A stretch of DNA of 6,861 nucleotides, from the NCBI GenBank assembly GCA_017959525.1, contig JAGDAL010000153.1, positions 1 to 6,861 on the forward strand, given 5' to 3'. Shown in pieces: positions 1 to 6,011 of the stretch. Below the pieces are notes generated by a model that was given only the letters and a program-made list of their open reading frames with translations, had not been told where the DNA came from and searched no databases. This DNA comes from Lachnospiraceae bacterium (GTDB lineage Bacteria > Bacillota > Clostridia > Lachnospirales > Lachnospiraceae). Every line of letters begins with the position of its first letter. The stretch's first letter is position 1. The position numbers were made by a program, and so were the translations under genes.

Positions 1-645
1 CCGGCAGAGATGTTGGATCAGATTTATGCCATCCAGCACGATACGGGTGAGCGCGTTTCCAACGTGGTAGTCATGGGAACCGGAGAACCGATGGATAACT
101 TCGATAACATCGTGAAGTTCATCCACATGTTATCCGATGAGCATGGCCTGAATATCAGCCAGCGTAATATTTCGGTATCGACCTGTGGTCTGGTACCGCG
201 GATTCTGCAGCTGGCAGATCTGAATTTATCCATTACCCTGGCACTGTCGCTACACGCATCCAATCAGGAAAAGCGTGCCCAGCTGATGCCGATTGCCAAT
301 GCCTTTGAGATTCATGAAGTCTTGGATGCCTGCCGCACCTATTTTGACAAAACAGGACGCAGAGTATCCTACGAGTATTCCTTAGTAGCAGGCGTGAACG
401 ACAGCGAAGAAGACGCCAGAGAACTCTCTGAACTCATCGGTGATATGAACTGTCATGTGAACCTGATTCCGGTGAACCCGATTAAGGAGAGAGACTACGT
501 TTCTTCCACGCACGACGCGGTTTTGCGGTTCAAGAACAGACTTGAAAAAAACGGCATAAATGTTACTATTAGAAGGGAAATGGGCCGTGATATCGACGGC
601 GCCTGCGGCCAGCTTCGCAGGAAACATTTAGAAAGGAAGGACTGA
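1..645 (+). CDS. rlmN: RlmN, dual-specificity 23S rRNA/tRNA adenine-C2 methyltransferase, C-terminal part
   Basis: Radical-SAM enzyme of the cytoplasm that methylates C2 of an adenine in the 23S rRNA peptidyl-transferase region and of A37 in some tRNAs. The reading frame is open from base 1, so the gene begins upstream; about 214 of the usual 345-385 residues are present. The N-terminal domain and the CX3CX2C iron-sulfur motif lie outside the window. Seen here are MGTGEPMDN (the radical-SAM GGE-like SAM-binding segment), STCGLVPRI, the SLHA motif, the LIPVNPI segment and the C-terminal DIDGACGQL. The Cys in this last motif (codon 604-606) matches the family's catalytic cysteine that forms the transient RNA-enzyme link. 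The gene stops with TGA at 643-645, one base before prpC, so the two are almost certainly co-transcribed. Identification is firm; only the missing 5' end limits it. Confidence 0.96.
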   Translation, partial: PAEMLDQIYAIQHDTGERVSNVVVMGTGEPMDNFDNIVKFIHMLSDEHGLNISQRNISVSTCGLVPRILQLADLNLSITLALSLHASNQEKRAQLMPIANAFEIHEVLDACRTYFDKTGRRVSYEYSLVAGVNDSEEDARELSELIGDMNCHVNLIPVNPIKERDYVSSTHDAVLRFKNRLEKNGINVTIRREMGRDIDGACGQLRRKHLERKD

Positions 646-646
646 C

Positions 647-1393
647 ATGCTATTTTATGCCATTACAGACAAGGGTCAGAAGAGGGCGCATAATGAAGAT
701 TATGTATTTGCCTCCGATGCTTCCGTGGGAGCACTTCCGAACTTGTTCCTTGTAGCAGATGGCATGGGCGGGCATAACGCCGGAGATGTAGCGAGCGAGA
801 CCGCGGTGAAGGTGATTCTCGAGGAAGTACGCAAGCGCAAGATTAAGTCACCGGTGCAGGCCTTAGAACAAGCCATATACCATGCCAACAAAGCCATCTA
901 TGAGTGTGCCAGATCAGACGAGAGTAAGTCCGGCATGGGCACCACATTAGTGGCAGCCACAGTGGTGAATAACCGATTACATGTTGCAAATGTCGGCGAC
1001 AGCCGATTATATATAGTTCGCGGGGGCGAGCTTGTACAAGTGACCCGTGATCATTCCTTGGTAGAAGAGATGTTGCGCTCCGGGACCATATCCCAGGCCG
1101 CAGCCAAGCATCATCCCGCCAAGCACAAGATTACACGTGCAGTTGGAGCGGAAGAGGATGTTCGGATTGATTTCTTTGATGAACCGATGGATGACATTCG
1201 GGCCATCTTTTTGTGTACGGATGGCCTGTCAAACATGGTAGACGAGGAACAGATTTGCGAGGTACTCACATCAAGCAAGAAAGTGAAACAGAAAGCAGAG
1301 AGATTAGTAGAACTTGCCAACGAAGGTGGCGGCAAGGACAATATTACGGTGCTCGTAATAGATTCTACTTCTGAAGAGGTGAAGGAATGTTAA
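647..1393 (+). CDS. prpC: PP2C-family Ser/Thr protein phosphatase (PrpC/Stp)
   Basis: Metal-dependent (Mn/Mg) cytoplasmic phosphatase that reverses phosphorylation by the PASTA kinase encoded next. It has 248 residues, the usual size for the bacterial single-domain form. Motifs in order: TDKGQKRAHNED (residues 7-18, with Arg13 as likely phosphate ligand and Asp18 near the metals), VADGMGGHNAG (36-46, metal ligands Asp38 and Gly39), GMGTT (96-100), VANVGDSRLY (113-122, Asp118), LCTDGLSNMV (189-198, Asp192) and GGKDNITVLVI (228-238, Asp231). All metal-binding aspartates are intact, so the enzyme should be active. The ATG at 647 follows a strong AAGGAAGG-type ribosome site (about 633-640) and lies one base after the rlmN stop. 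Its last 7 bases overlap prkC, which suggests translational coupling and matched amounts of phosphatase and kinase. The symbol stp is used for the same family in other Bacillota. Confidence 0.96.
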   Translation: MLFYAITDKGQKRAHNEDYVFASDASVGALPNLFLVADGMGGHNAGDVASETAVKVILEEVRKRKIKSPVQALEQAIYHANKAIYECARSDESKSGMGTTLVAATVVNNRLHVANVGDSRLYIVRGGELVQVTRDHSLVEEMLRSGTISQAAAKHHPAKHKITRAVGAEEDVRIDFFDEPMDDIRAIFLCTDGLSNMVDEEQICEVLTSSKKVKQKAERLVELANEGGGKDNITVLVIDSTSEEVKEC

Positions 1394-3510
1394 ACGCTGG
1401 AACAATTATTGCAGGAAGATATGAAATCATAGAGAAAATCGGAGCAGGCGGAATGTCTGATGTCTACAAGGCAATGGATCATTCACTTGGACGTGAAGTA
1501 GCAATCAAGGTACTGAATCAGGAGTTTGCAGAGGATGCGGGATTCGTTAGTAAGTTCCGTGCAGAAGCACAGTCTGCAGCAGGCTTGGAGCATCCGAATA
1601 TTGTGAATATCTACGATGTAGGAAGCGAAGAAGGCTTGTACTATATCGTTATGGAATATGTAGAAGGCATTACCTTGAAGACCTACATCTCCAAGAAGGG
1701 CCGTCTGGCATATAACGAGCTTTTAAGTATCGCAATCCAGGTAGGACGCGGTATCGAGGCAGCGCATAATAAGAACATTATCCATCGTGATATTAAGCCA
1801 CAGAACATCATTATCTCCAAAGAAGGTAAGGTGAAGGTAACGGACTTCGGAATTGCCCGTGCCGCAACCGCCAATACCATCAATGCAGATATTATGGGAT
1901 CTGTACATTACTCCTCTCCGGAGCAGGCACGTAACGGATACGTAACCTTCCAGAGCGATATCTATTCCTTGGGTATCGTACTGTACGAGATGTGTACCGG
2001 ACGTGTACCGTTCGACGGCGAGACTACCGTAGCAATTGCAATCCTGCACTTGCAGGGCGAGATGACACCGCCAAGCGCATATGCACCGGATGTACCGATT
2101 GCTGTTGAGCGTATTATCCAGAAGGCAACCATGAAGAGCCAGGATAAGCGTTATGCCAACATGGAAGAGATGTTGACTGACTTGAAAAAAGCATTGGTAA
2201 ACCCAAATGAAGACTTCGTCACCATCGCCAGCGAAGAAGGCGAGAAGACCCGTGTTGTAACCGAGGCAGAGTTGAACCAGATTCAGAAGCAGGCAGGCAT
2301 TGTCGGCGTCAATGAATTGGCATCCTCCGAAGATGAGGATTGGGACGAAGAAGAGTGGGATGACGAATACGACGACGAGTACGATGATGAGTACGACGAC
2401 GATGAGGATGGCCCGGTCAATCCGAAGATGGAGAAGGCAATCACCATCATGGGAATCGTAGCAGCCGTTATCATCGGAATCATTGTCATCTACTTGATCG
2501 GAAGCATCGCAGGTGTCTTCAAGTTCGGCAACAAGGACAAGAAGCAGGAAGAAGAGACCAAGACCGAGCAGACCGTAGATAAGAAGGACGACGAGGGCAA
2601 GGTAGAAGTACCGGATCTTCTTGGAATGACCGAAGAAGAAGCAAAGGCAGAGTTAAAGAAGCTGAACCTTGGATATAAGAATGCAGGAACCGCATCCTCT
2701 GATAAGTACGAAGAGGGACAGGTTATGAGCCAGAGCATGAATGCCGGCCAGAAGGTAGAGAAGAATACTACCATTACCGTAACCATCAGTAGCGGCGCAG
2801 GTAATGTATCCATCCCGAATGTAGAGAACATGAAGGAATCCGCAGCACAGAACACCTTGACCGATGCAGGCTTTAAGTACTCCATCTCCTATAACTACAG
2901 CGATACTGTAGAGCAGGGCGTCGTTATCAGCCAGACACCGGGCGCAAATGCCTCCGGTAAGAAGGGCGATACCATCGCATTGGTAGTCAGCCGCGGTAAG
3001 GAATCTGTTAGCGTACCAAACGTAGTAGGTAAGACCAGAGACCAGGCAACCTCCGAATTGCAGGCAGCAGGTCTGAATGTTGGAAATGTAACCGAAGCAC
3101 ATGACGATAACGTAGCAGCAGGCAATGTTATCTCTCAGGGCGTAAATGCAGGCCAGAACGTCGACAAGGGCTCCAACGTAGACCTTGTAGTCAGCAAGGG
3201 CAAGCAGCCGAATAACTACAGCATCTCCTTCACTGCACCAAGTGGTGAGAAGACACCGGAGACAGAAGTTGATACCGGTGAGGTGGATGCAGATGGTAAC
3301 CCGGTTAAGAAGAAGGAAGGTGGCGATCCAATCACCACATACAACTTCACAGCGGTATCCAACAACGGAACAACCTTGTCTAGTGGACAGGTAGCAGCAG
3401 GAGCAACCTTTAGCTTCTCTGTAGATAACACATCCGAGACCATCTCCAGTGTTGTAGTTACCTTCCAGCCAAACGGCAAGACGGTTAACGCAACTGTACA
3501 GAAGAAGTAA
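1387..3510 (+). CDS. prkC: PASTA-domain membrane Ser/Thr protein kinase (PrkC/PknB/Stk)
   Basis: Eukaryotic-like kinase anchored in the membrane, with a cytoplasmic catalytic domain and an extracellular sensor for peptidoglycan or muropeptides. It has 707 residues. Kinase domain, about 11-270: Gly loop GAGGMSDV (19-26), Lys41 in VAIKVL, Glu60 of helix C, HRDIKPQN (133-140, catalytic Asp135), DFG (153-155), a Thr-containing activation loop (Thr161, Thr164) and SPE (177-179). The catalytic residues are complete. A juxtamembrane linker follows with a very acidic tract (314-342, including three DDEY repeats). A single hydrophobic segment at about 352-378 is the transmembrane helix. Three PASTA repeats follow (about 404-470, 473-537, 540-604). 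A non-PASTA tail of about 100 residues, rich in Thr, Ser and Val (609-707), looks like a beta-sandwich. The ATG overlaps the prpC end; AGAGGTG at 1375-1381 is a good ribosome site. The codon choice (many GCA and GTA) looks more uniform than in its neighbours. Confidence 0.97.
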   Translation: MLNAGTIIAGRYEIIEKIGAGGMSDVYKAMDHSLGREVAIKVLNQEFAEDAGFVSKFRAEAQSAAGLEHPNIVNIYDVGSEEGLYYIVMEYVEGITLKTYISKKGRLAYNELLSIAIQVGRGIEAAHNKNIIHRDIKPQNIIISKEGKVKVTDFGIARAATANTINADIMGSVHYSSPEQARNGYVTFQSDIYSLGIVLYEMCTGRVPFDGETTVAIAILHLQGEMTPPSAYAPDVPIAVERIIQKATMKSQDKRYANMEEMLTDLKKALVNPNEDFVTIASEEGEKTRVVTEAELNQIQKQAGIVGVNELASSEDEDWDEEEWDDEYDDEYDDEYDDDEDGPVNPKMEKAITIMGIVAAVIIGIIVIYLIGSIAGVFKFGNKDKKQEEETKTEQTVDKKDDEGKVEVPDLLGMTEEEAKAELKKLNLGYKNAGTASSDKYEEGQVMSQSMNAGQKVEKNTTITVTISSGAGNVSIPNVENMKESAAQNTLTDAGFKYSISYNYSDTVEQGVVISQTPGANASGKKGDTIALVVSRGKESVSVPNVVGKTRDQATSELQAAGLNVGNVTEAHDDNVAAGNVISQGVNAGQNVDKGSNVDLVVSKGKQPNNYSISFTAPSGEKTPETEVDTGEVDADGNPVKKKEGGDPITTYNFTAVSNNGTTLSSGQVAAGATFSFSVDNTSETISSVVVTFQPNGKTVNATVQKK
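2359..2394 (+). repeat. Three tandem 12-base units encoding DDEY in the PrkC juxtamembrane linker
   Basis: Residues 325-336 of PrkC read DDEY three times. The DNA units differ at wobble positions (gac/gat, gaa/gag), so the repeat is conserved at the protein level and is not a fresh slippage product. It lies inside a longer acidic run (residues 314-342) between the kinase domain and the membrane helix. Confidence 0.85.
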
Positions 3511-3514
3511 TAAT
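3485..3514 (+). promoter_or_regulatory. Candidate sigma-A-type promoter at the end of prkC
   Basis: TTAACG (3485-3490, 4 of 6 matches to TTGACA) and AATAAT (3509-3514, 5 of 6 to TATAAT) are separated by 18 bases. Transcription would start near 3521, about 16 bases before the structured RNA. The boxes overlap the last codons of prkC. This is a consensus match only; there is no extended -10 and the -35 is weak. Confidence 0.35.
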
Positions 3515-3536
3515 ACTGTTATCTAAGAAATAGTAA

Positions 3537-3725
3537 GCGCCGCCCGAGGATGCATGAGCATTCTACGAAGAGCCTTAAGTAACGCCGGCACTAAAAACAG
3601 CATGAGGAGGAACCGGCACGAAGTAGCCGGAGACTTCTCAGGTTGTTTTGTATGTGTCCGCTGCGTTACGACAGGAGCGAAAGCGCCTCTGAGTGGAAAG
3701 CTCATGCAGCCGAGGGCATTGGCGC
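3537..3725 (+). ncRNA. Structured non-coding RNA between prkC and rsgA, possibly a raiA-motif RNA
   Basis: The 232-base gap between prkC and the likely rsgA start shows dense, consistent base pairing. A closing helix joins GCGCC (3537-3541) to GGCGC (3721-3725), continued by GCCC (3542-3545) with GGGC (3714-3717). A hairpin pairs 3548-3553 with 3558-3563 around the loop ATGA. GTAACGC (3579-3585) is a perfect complement of GCGTTAC (3663-3669). CTCAG (3637-3641) pairs with CTGAG (3689-3693). GGAGC/GCGCC (3674-3678, 3683-3687, one A-G mismatch) is capped by the GNRA loop GAAA. CCGGC (3613-3617) pairs with GCCGG (3626-3630). The 3579/3663 and 3637/3689 helices cross, which implies a pseudoknot or alternative states. 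Length of about 190-200 bases, complexity and a Clostridia-like host fit the raiA motif, a large RNA of Bacillota and Actinomycetota linked to sporulation and aggregation. That name rests on memory of its general appearance, not on an alignment. It could act as a separate RNA or as the rsgA leader; no terminator separates it from rsgA. Confidence 0.7.
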
Positions 3726-3730
3726 GTAAA

Positions 3731-3737
3731 AAAAGGA
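3731..3737 (+). promoter_or_regulatory. Ribosome binding site that fixes the rsgA start
   Basis: AAAAGGA lies 5 bases before the ATG at 3743 and directly follows the closing helix of the structured RNA, so folding of that RNA could affect access to it. No comparable site precedes the in-frame upstream ATG at 3554. Confidence 0.7.
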
Positions 3738-3742
3738 CTTTC

Positions 3743-4621
3743 ATGACAGGAAGAATAGTAAAAGCAATAGCCGGCTTCTACTACGTACATGTAGAGGGAG
3801 ACGGCATCTACGAATGTAGAGCAAAAGGAGCCTTTCGCAAGGAAAAGCGGAGTCCGCTTGTGGGAGATATCGTAGATATAGAGGTAACCCATGAGCAGGA
3901 TAAGGAAGGTAACGTTGTAGAGATCCACGAGCGCAGTTGCGCCCTGGACCGCCCACCGGTGGCCAACGTAGACCAGGCCCTGATCATCTTTGCTGCAACG
4001 AGCCCGGAGCCAAATCTGAATCTGCTGGATCGCTTCCTCATCATGATGGAGCAGCACGACATACCGGTGATTATCGGAATCAATAAGATTGATTTGGTCG
4101 AGGATGCAGACGTAGCCAGACTGAAGGCAGTATATGAGCCGACGGGATACCCCATGATTTTCTATAGCGTGAAGGAAGAACGCGGAATGGAAGAACTGCG
4201 GGCAGCCTTAGACGGCAAGTTAACCACTTTGGCAGGCCCATCCGGCGTAGGGAAGAGCTCCCTGATCAATGCGCTGCAGGATGAGATTGAGATGGAAGTG
4301 GGGGAGCTGAGCGCTAAGATCGAGCGCGGTAAGCAGACCACCAGACATACGGAACTTATTCCGATTGGCGGTGCTACGTATATCTGTGATACACCGGGGT
4401 TTAGTACCCTGTTTGTACCGGAGGTAGAGCCGGAAGAATTGGGTGATTTTTTCCCGGAGTTTCGGGAGCCAAGTACACAGTGTAAGTTCCGGGGATGTGC
4501 CCATATGGCAGAACCGGGCTGCATGGTGAAGGAAGCGGTGGAAGAAGGACGAATTTCCGCAAGCCGCTACGAGAATTACCGCTTGTTCTATGAAGAGCGG
4601 AAAAACACAAGAAAGTATTAG
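3743..4621 (+). CDS. rsgA: RsgA (YjeQ/CpgA), circularly permuted small-ribosomal-subunit biogenesis GTPase
   Basis: GTPase that binds the 30S subunit late in assembly, checks the decoding centre and releases on GTP hydrolysis. It has 292 residues from this start, normal for the family. An N-terminal OB-fold (about 1-68) begins MTGRIVKAIAGFYYV. The permuted GTPase motifs come in the order G4 (NKID, 114-117), G1/P-loop (GPSGVGKSS, 165-173), G2 (KQTTRH, 197-202) and G3 (DTPG, 216-219). A C-terminal zinc motif uses Cys247, Cys252, His254 and Cys260, followed by a helical tail. The open frame extends upstream to an ATG at 3554, but those 63 codons overlay the structured RNA and give a sequence unlike any RsgA N-terminus, so the ATG at 3743 is chosen. 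In B. subtilis the homologue CpgA is phosphorylated by PrkC, which agrees with the position behind prpC-prkC. Confidence 0.96.
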   Translation: MTGRIVKAIAGFYYVHVEGDGIYECRAKGAFRKEKRSPLVGDIVDIEVTHEQDKEGNVVEIHERSCALDRPPVANVDQALIIFAATSPEPNLNLLDRFLIMMEQHDIPVIIGINKIDLVEDADVARLKAVYEPTGYPMIFYSVKEERGMEELRAALDGKLTTLAGPSGVGKSSLINALQDEIEMEVGELSAKIERGKQTTRHTELIPIGGATYICDTPGFSTLFVPEVEPEELGDFFPEFREPSTQCKFRGCAHMAEPGCMVKEAVEEGRISASRYENYRLFYEERKNTRKY

Positions 4622-4655
4622 AAGTAGGTAGAATAGATTGAACGAACACATTCAG

Positions 4656-4661
4656 AGGGGG
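4656..4661 (+). promoter_or_regulatory. Ribosome binding site that fixes the rpe start
   Basis: AGGGGG lies 6 bases upstream of ATG 4668. It decides against the in-frame TTG at 4638, which would add ten residues before the conserved N-terminus. Confidence 0.75.
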
Positions 4662-4667
4662 ACGCAC

Positions 4668-5318
4668 ATGAACTGTTTAGCACCTTCCATATTATCCGCA
4701 GATTTCGGACAGCTTGGAACACAGATTCAGATGGTAGATGAAGCCGGCGCCCAGTATCTGCATTTTGACGTCATGGACGGACACTTCGTACCGGAGATTA
4801 GCTTCGGATTGCCGGTGCTTCGTTCCGTGAGAAAGTACACGGACCGTATCTTGGATGTACATCTGATGGTATCCAATCCGGAGCACATGATTGCAGAGTA
4901 CGTGGAAGCAGGCGCAGATATCATTACGGTGCATGCGGAGAGCTGTGTACATTTGGACCGCGTGGTGCATCTGATTAAGGAAGCCAATGTATTGGCCGGC
5001 GTGGCACTTTGCCCGTCCACCCCAATCTCTGTGTTAGAGAACATTTTGCCGGAGCTGGATATGGTATTGATTATGACCGTTAATCCGGGTTACGGCGGAC
5101 AGACCTTGATCCCATATACACTGGATAAGGTCCGTGCCCTTCGCAGCATGATTCAGAAGAAGGGCTTAAACACCGACATCGAAGTCGATGGCGGCATTAA
5201 CTTAGATAATGTATCCGAGGTATTGGATGCCGGAGCGAATATCATCGTATCCGGAAGTTCCGTATTCTGCGGAGATATCAATGATAACGTCGAGCAGTTC
5301 CTGGAGATTATGCGATGA
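4668..5318 (+). CDS. rpe: Ribulose-phosphate 3-epimerase
   Basis: Cytoplasmic pentose-phosphate enzyme that interconverts D-ribulose 5-phosphate and D-xylulose 5-phosphate. It has 216 residues, typical length, forming a TIM barrel. The family N-terminus LAPSILSADF is at residues 4-13. The metal and acid/base residues are present: His32 and Asp34 (LHFDVMDGHFVPEISFG), His65 (DVHLMVSNPE) and Asp174 (IEVDGGIN). The phosphate-binding loops are PGYGGQ (140-145) and VSGSSVF (194-200). The segment GVALCPSTP (111-119) has Cys where many homologues have Asn, a mild variation. It lies 46 bases after rsgA with no terminator between them, and its stop overlaps the thiN start as ATGA. Operon expression with rsgA and thiN is likely. 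Confidence 0.97.
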   Translation: MNCLAPSILSADFGQLGTQIQMVDEAGAQYLHFDVMDGHFVPEISFGLPVLRSVRKYTDRILDVHLMVSNPEHMIAEYVEAGADIITVHAESCVHLDRVVHLIKEANVLAGVALCPSTPISVLENILPELDMVLIMTVNPGYGGQTLIPYTLDKVRALRSMIQKKGLNTDIEVDGGINLDNVSEVLDAGANIIVSGSSVFCGDINDNVEQFLEIMR

Positions 5319-5962
5319 GTTGCGTCATCGTAGCAGGAGGAAGTGTAGAGGATGCCCTGGTAGAGCAGTTCGCAAGAGCGGCAGACTGTATTATTGCAGC
5401 AGACCGGGGATTGGAAGCATTGGAGCGTGTGGGGATTCGTCCGCACATCATCGTTGGAGACTTCGATTCCGCATCGGCAGCGTGTGTATCCCATGTGGCG
5501 GATTAGGAAGCGCAAGGTGTACAGGTGGTACGACTGATTCCGGAGAAGGATGATACGGACACGGAAGCAGCCTTACAGTTGGCCTTCAATCAGAGTGAGG
5601 GAGATATTGTTATCCTAGGCGGAACCGGCAGTCGGCTGGATCACGTCTTAGGCAACATCTCGATTTTAGGCCAGGGTCTATCCCGAGGACGACAGGTCTT
5701 TCTACTGGATAGCCATAATCGTATTCGACTCATCGACAGCGATTTGACCGTAGCGCGAGAGGAACTCTACGGACCTTACATCTCCCTGTTTCCTTACGGA
5801 GATCAGGTGGAAGGCGTTACGTTAGAGGGATTTAAGTACCCTTTGGTGCATGCCACCATGGAAGGGTTTACATCTCTTGGGGTAAGCAATGAAGTGACTG
5901 CACAAGTGGGCAAGATTCACTTGGAGCATGGAGTTTTAATTGTGATAGAGGCAAAAGAGTAA
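5315..5962 (+). pseudogene. thiN: Thiamine pyrophosphokinase ThiN, interrupted by an in-frame amber codon
   Basis: ThiN transfers pyrophosphate from ATP to thiamine, giving thiamine diphosphate, the cofactor of transketolase and pyruvate dehydrogenase. Reading from ATG 5315 gives 63 residues, a TAG at 5504-5506, then 151 more residues in the same frame to TAA 5960-5962. The whole frame is 215 codons, the normal length. Both halves match the family: ADRG (29-32), GDFDS (48-52), then KDDTDTE (78-84), GGTGSRLDH (102-110) and SLGVSNE (187-193). All substrate and Mg-binding motifs survive and there is no frameshift, so the break is recent, a read-through case, or a sequencing error. A GTG at 5525 with AAGG 7 bases upstream could restart translation of a 145-residue C-terminal piece. 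The start overlaps the rpe stop (ATGA) with GGAG at 5303-5306, which indicates coupling. The codon before the change cannot be deduced; CAG, GAG, AAG, TGG or TAC/TAT are single-base options. Confidence 0.9.
5504..5506 (+). other. In-frame TAG inside thiN
   Basis: The amber codon falls after HVAD and before EAQGVQVVRLIPEKDDTD, in the variable stretch between the GDFDS and KDDTD motifs. rsgA and the MerR gene both end in TAG, so TAG acts as a normal stop in this genome. No recoding element was recognised downstream. Confidence 0.95.
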
Positions 5963-5998
5963 GAAGCAGGACGATTATCGTTGCTTCTTTTCTTTTTC
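5961..5998 (+). terminator. Intrinsic terminator after thiN
   Basis: AAGAAGCA (5961-5968) pairs with TGCTTCTT (5982-5989). The stem continues through a G-T pair, a GA bulge and CGA/TCG around the loop TTA (5975-5977). A T-rich tract follows (5988-5998). The stem begins inside the thiN TAA, so it should end the prpC-to-thiN transcript. Confidence 0.8.
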
Positions 5999-6006
5999 GG
6001 AGAGGA
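5999..6006 (+). promoter_or_regulatory. Strong ribosome binding site of the MerR-family gene
   Basis: GGAGAGGA lies 5 bases before ATG 6012, directly after the T-tract of the thiN terminator. I see no convincing promoter in the 49 bases between the genes. Confidence 0.75.
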
Positions 6007-6011
6007 AACAA

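Noticed and set aside
2359..2394. DNA-level microsatellite or phase-variable repeat in prkC
   Set aside because: Units are a whole number of codons and differ at wobble positions, so slippage-driven phase variation is unlikely.
3554..3742. Open frame before rsgA as a 63-residue N-terminal extension
   Set aside because: It has no good ribosome site, is unlike any RsgA N-terminus, and coincides with the strongly paired RNA; the site at 3731-3737 serves ATG 3743.
3637..3742. TPP riboswitch controlling the operon with thiN
   Set aside because: A CTGAG occurs at 3689-3693, but the rest of the conserved thi-box sensor arms is missing and the fold differs.
3511..3742. tmRNA, SRP RNA, 6S RNA, RNase P or a tRNA
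   Set aside because: No CCA-type end or tRNA-like domain, no SRP tetraloop core, no RNase P conserved segments, and no long 6S-type bubble rod.
3638..4057. Minus-strand open frame of 139 codons across the gap and rsgA
   Set aside because: The composition is Cys- and Arg-rich with no recognisable motif, and it is antisense to a firm gene; a shadow frame. The other minus-strand frames in this window were rejected on the same grounds.
4638..4667. TTG at 4638 as the rpe start
   Set aside because: It would add ten unconserved residues; ATG 4668 has an AGGGGG ribosome site and gives the family N-terminus.
5504..5506. Pyrrolysine or genome-wide sense use of TAG
   Set aside because: rsgA (4619-4621) and the MerR gene (6807-6809) end in TAG at the expected protein ends, the latter followed at once by a terminator.
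5209..5553. Plus-strand frame of 114 codons across the rpe-thiN junction, spanning the thiN stop
   Set aside because: It is in another frame, low in hydrophobic pattern and rich in Arg, Ser and Cys. The true ThiN motifs continue in the original frame, so no frameshift is involved.
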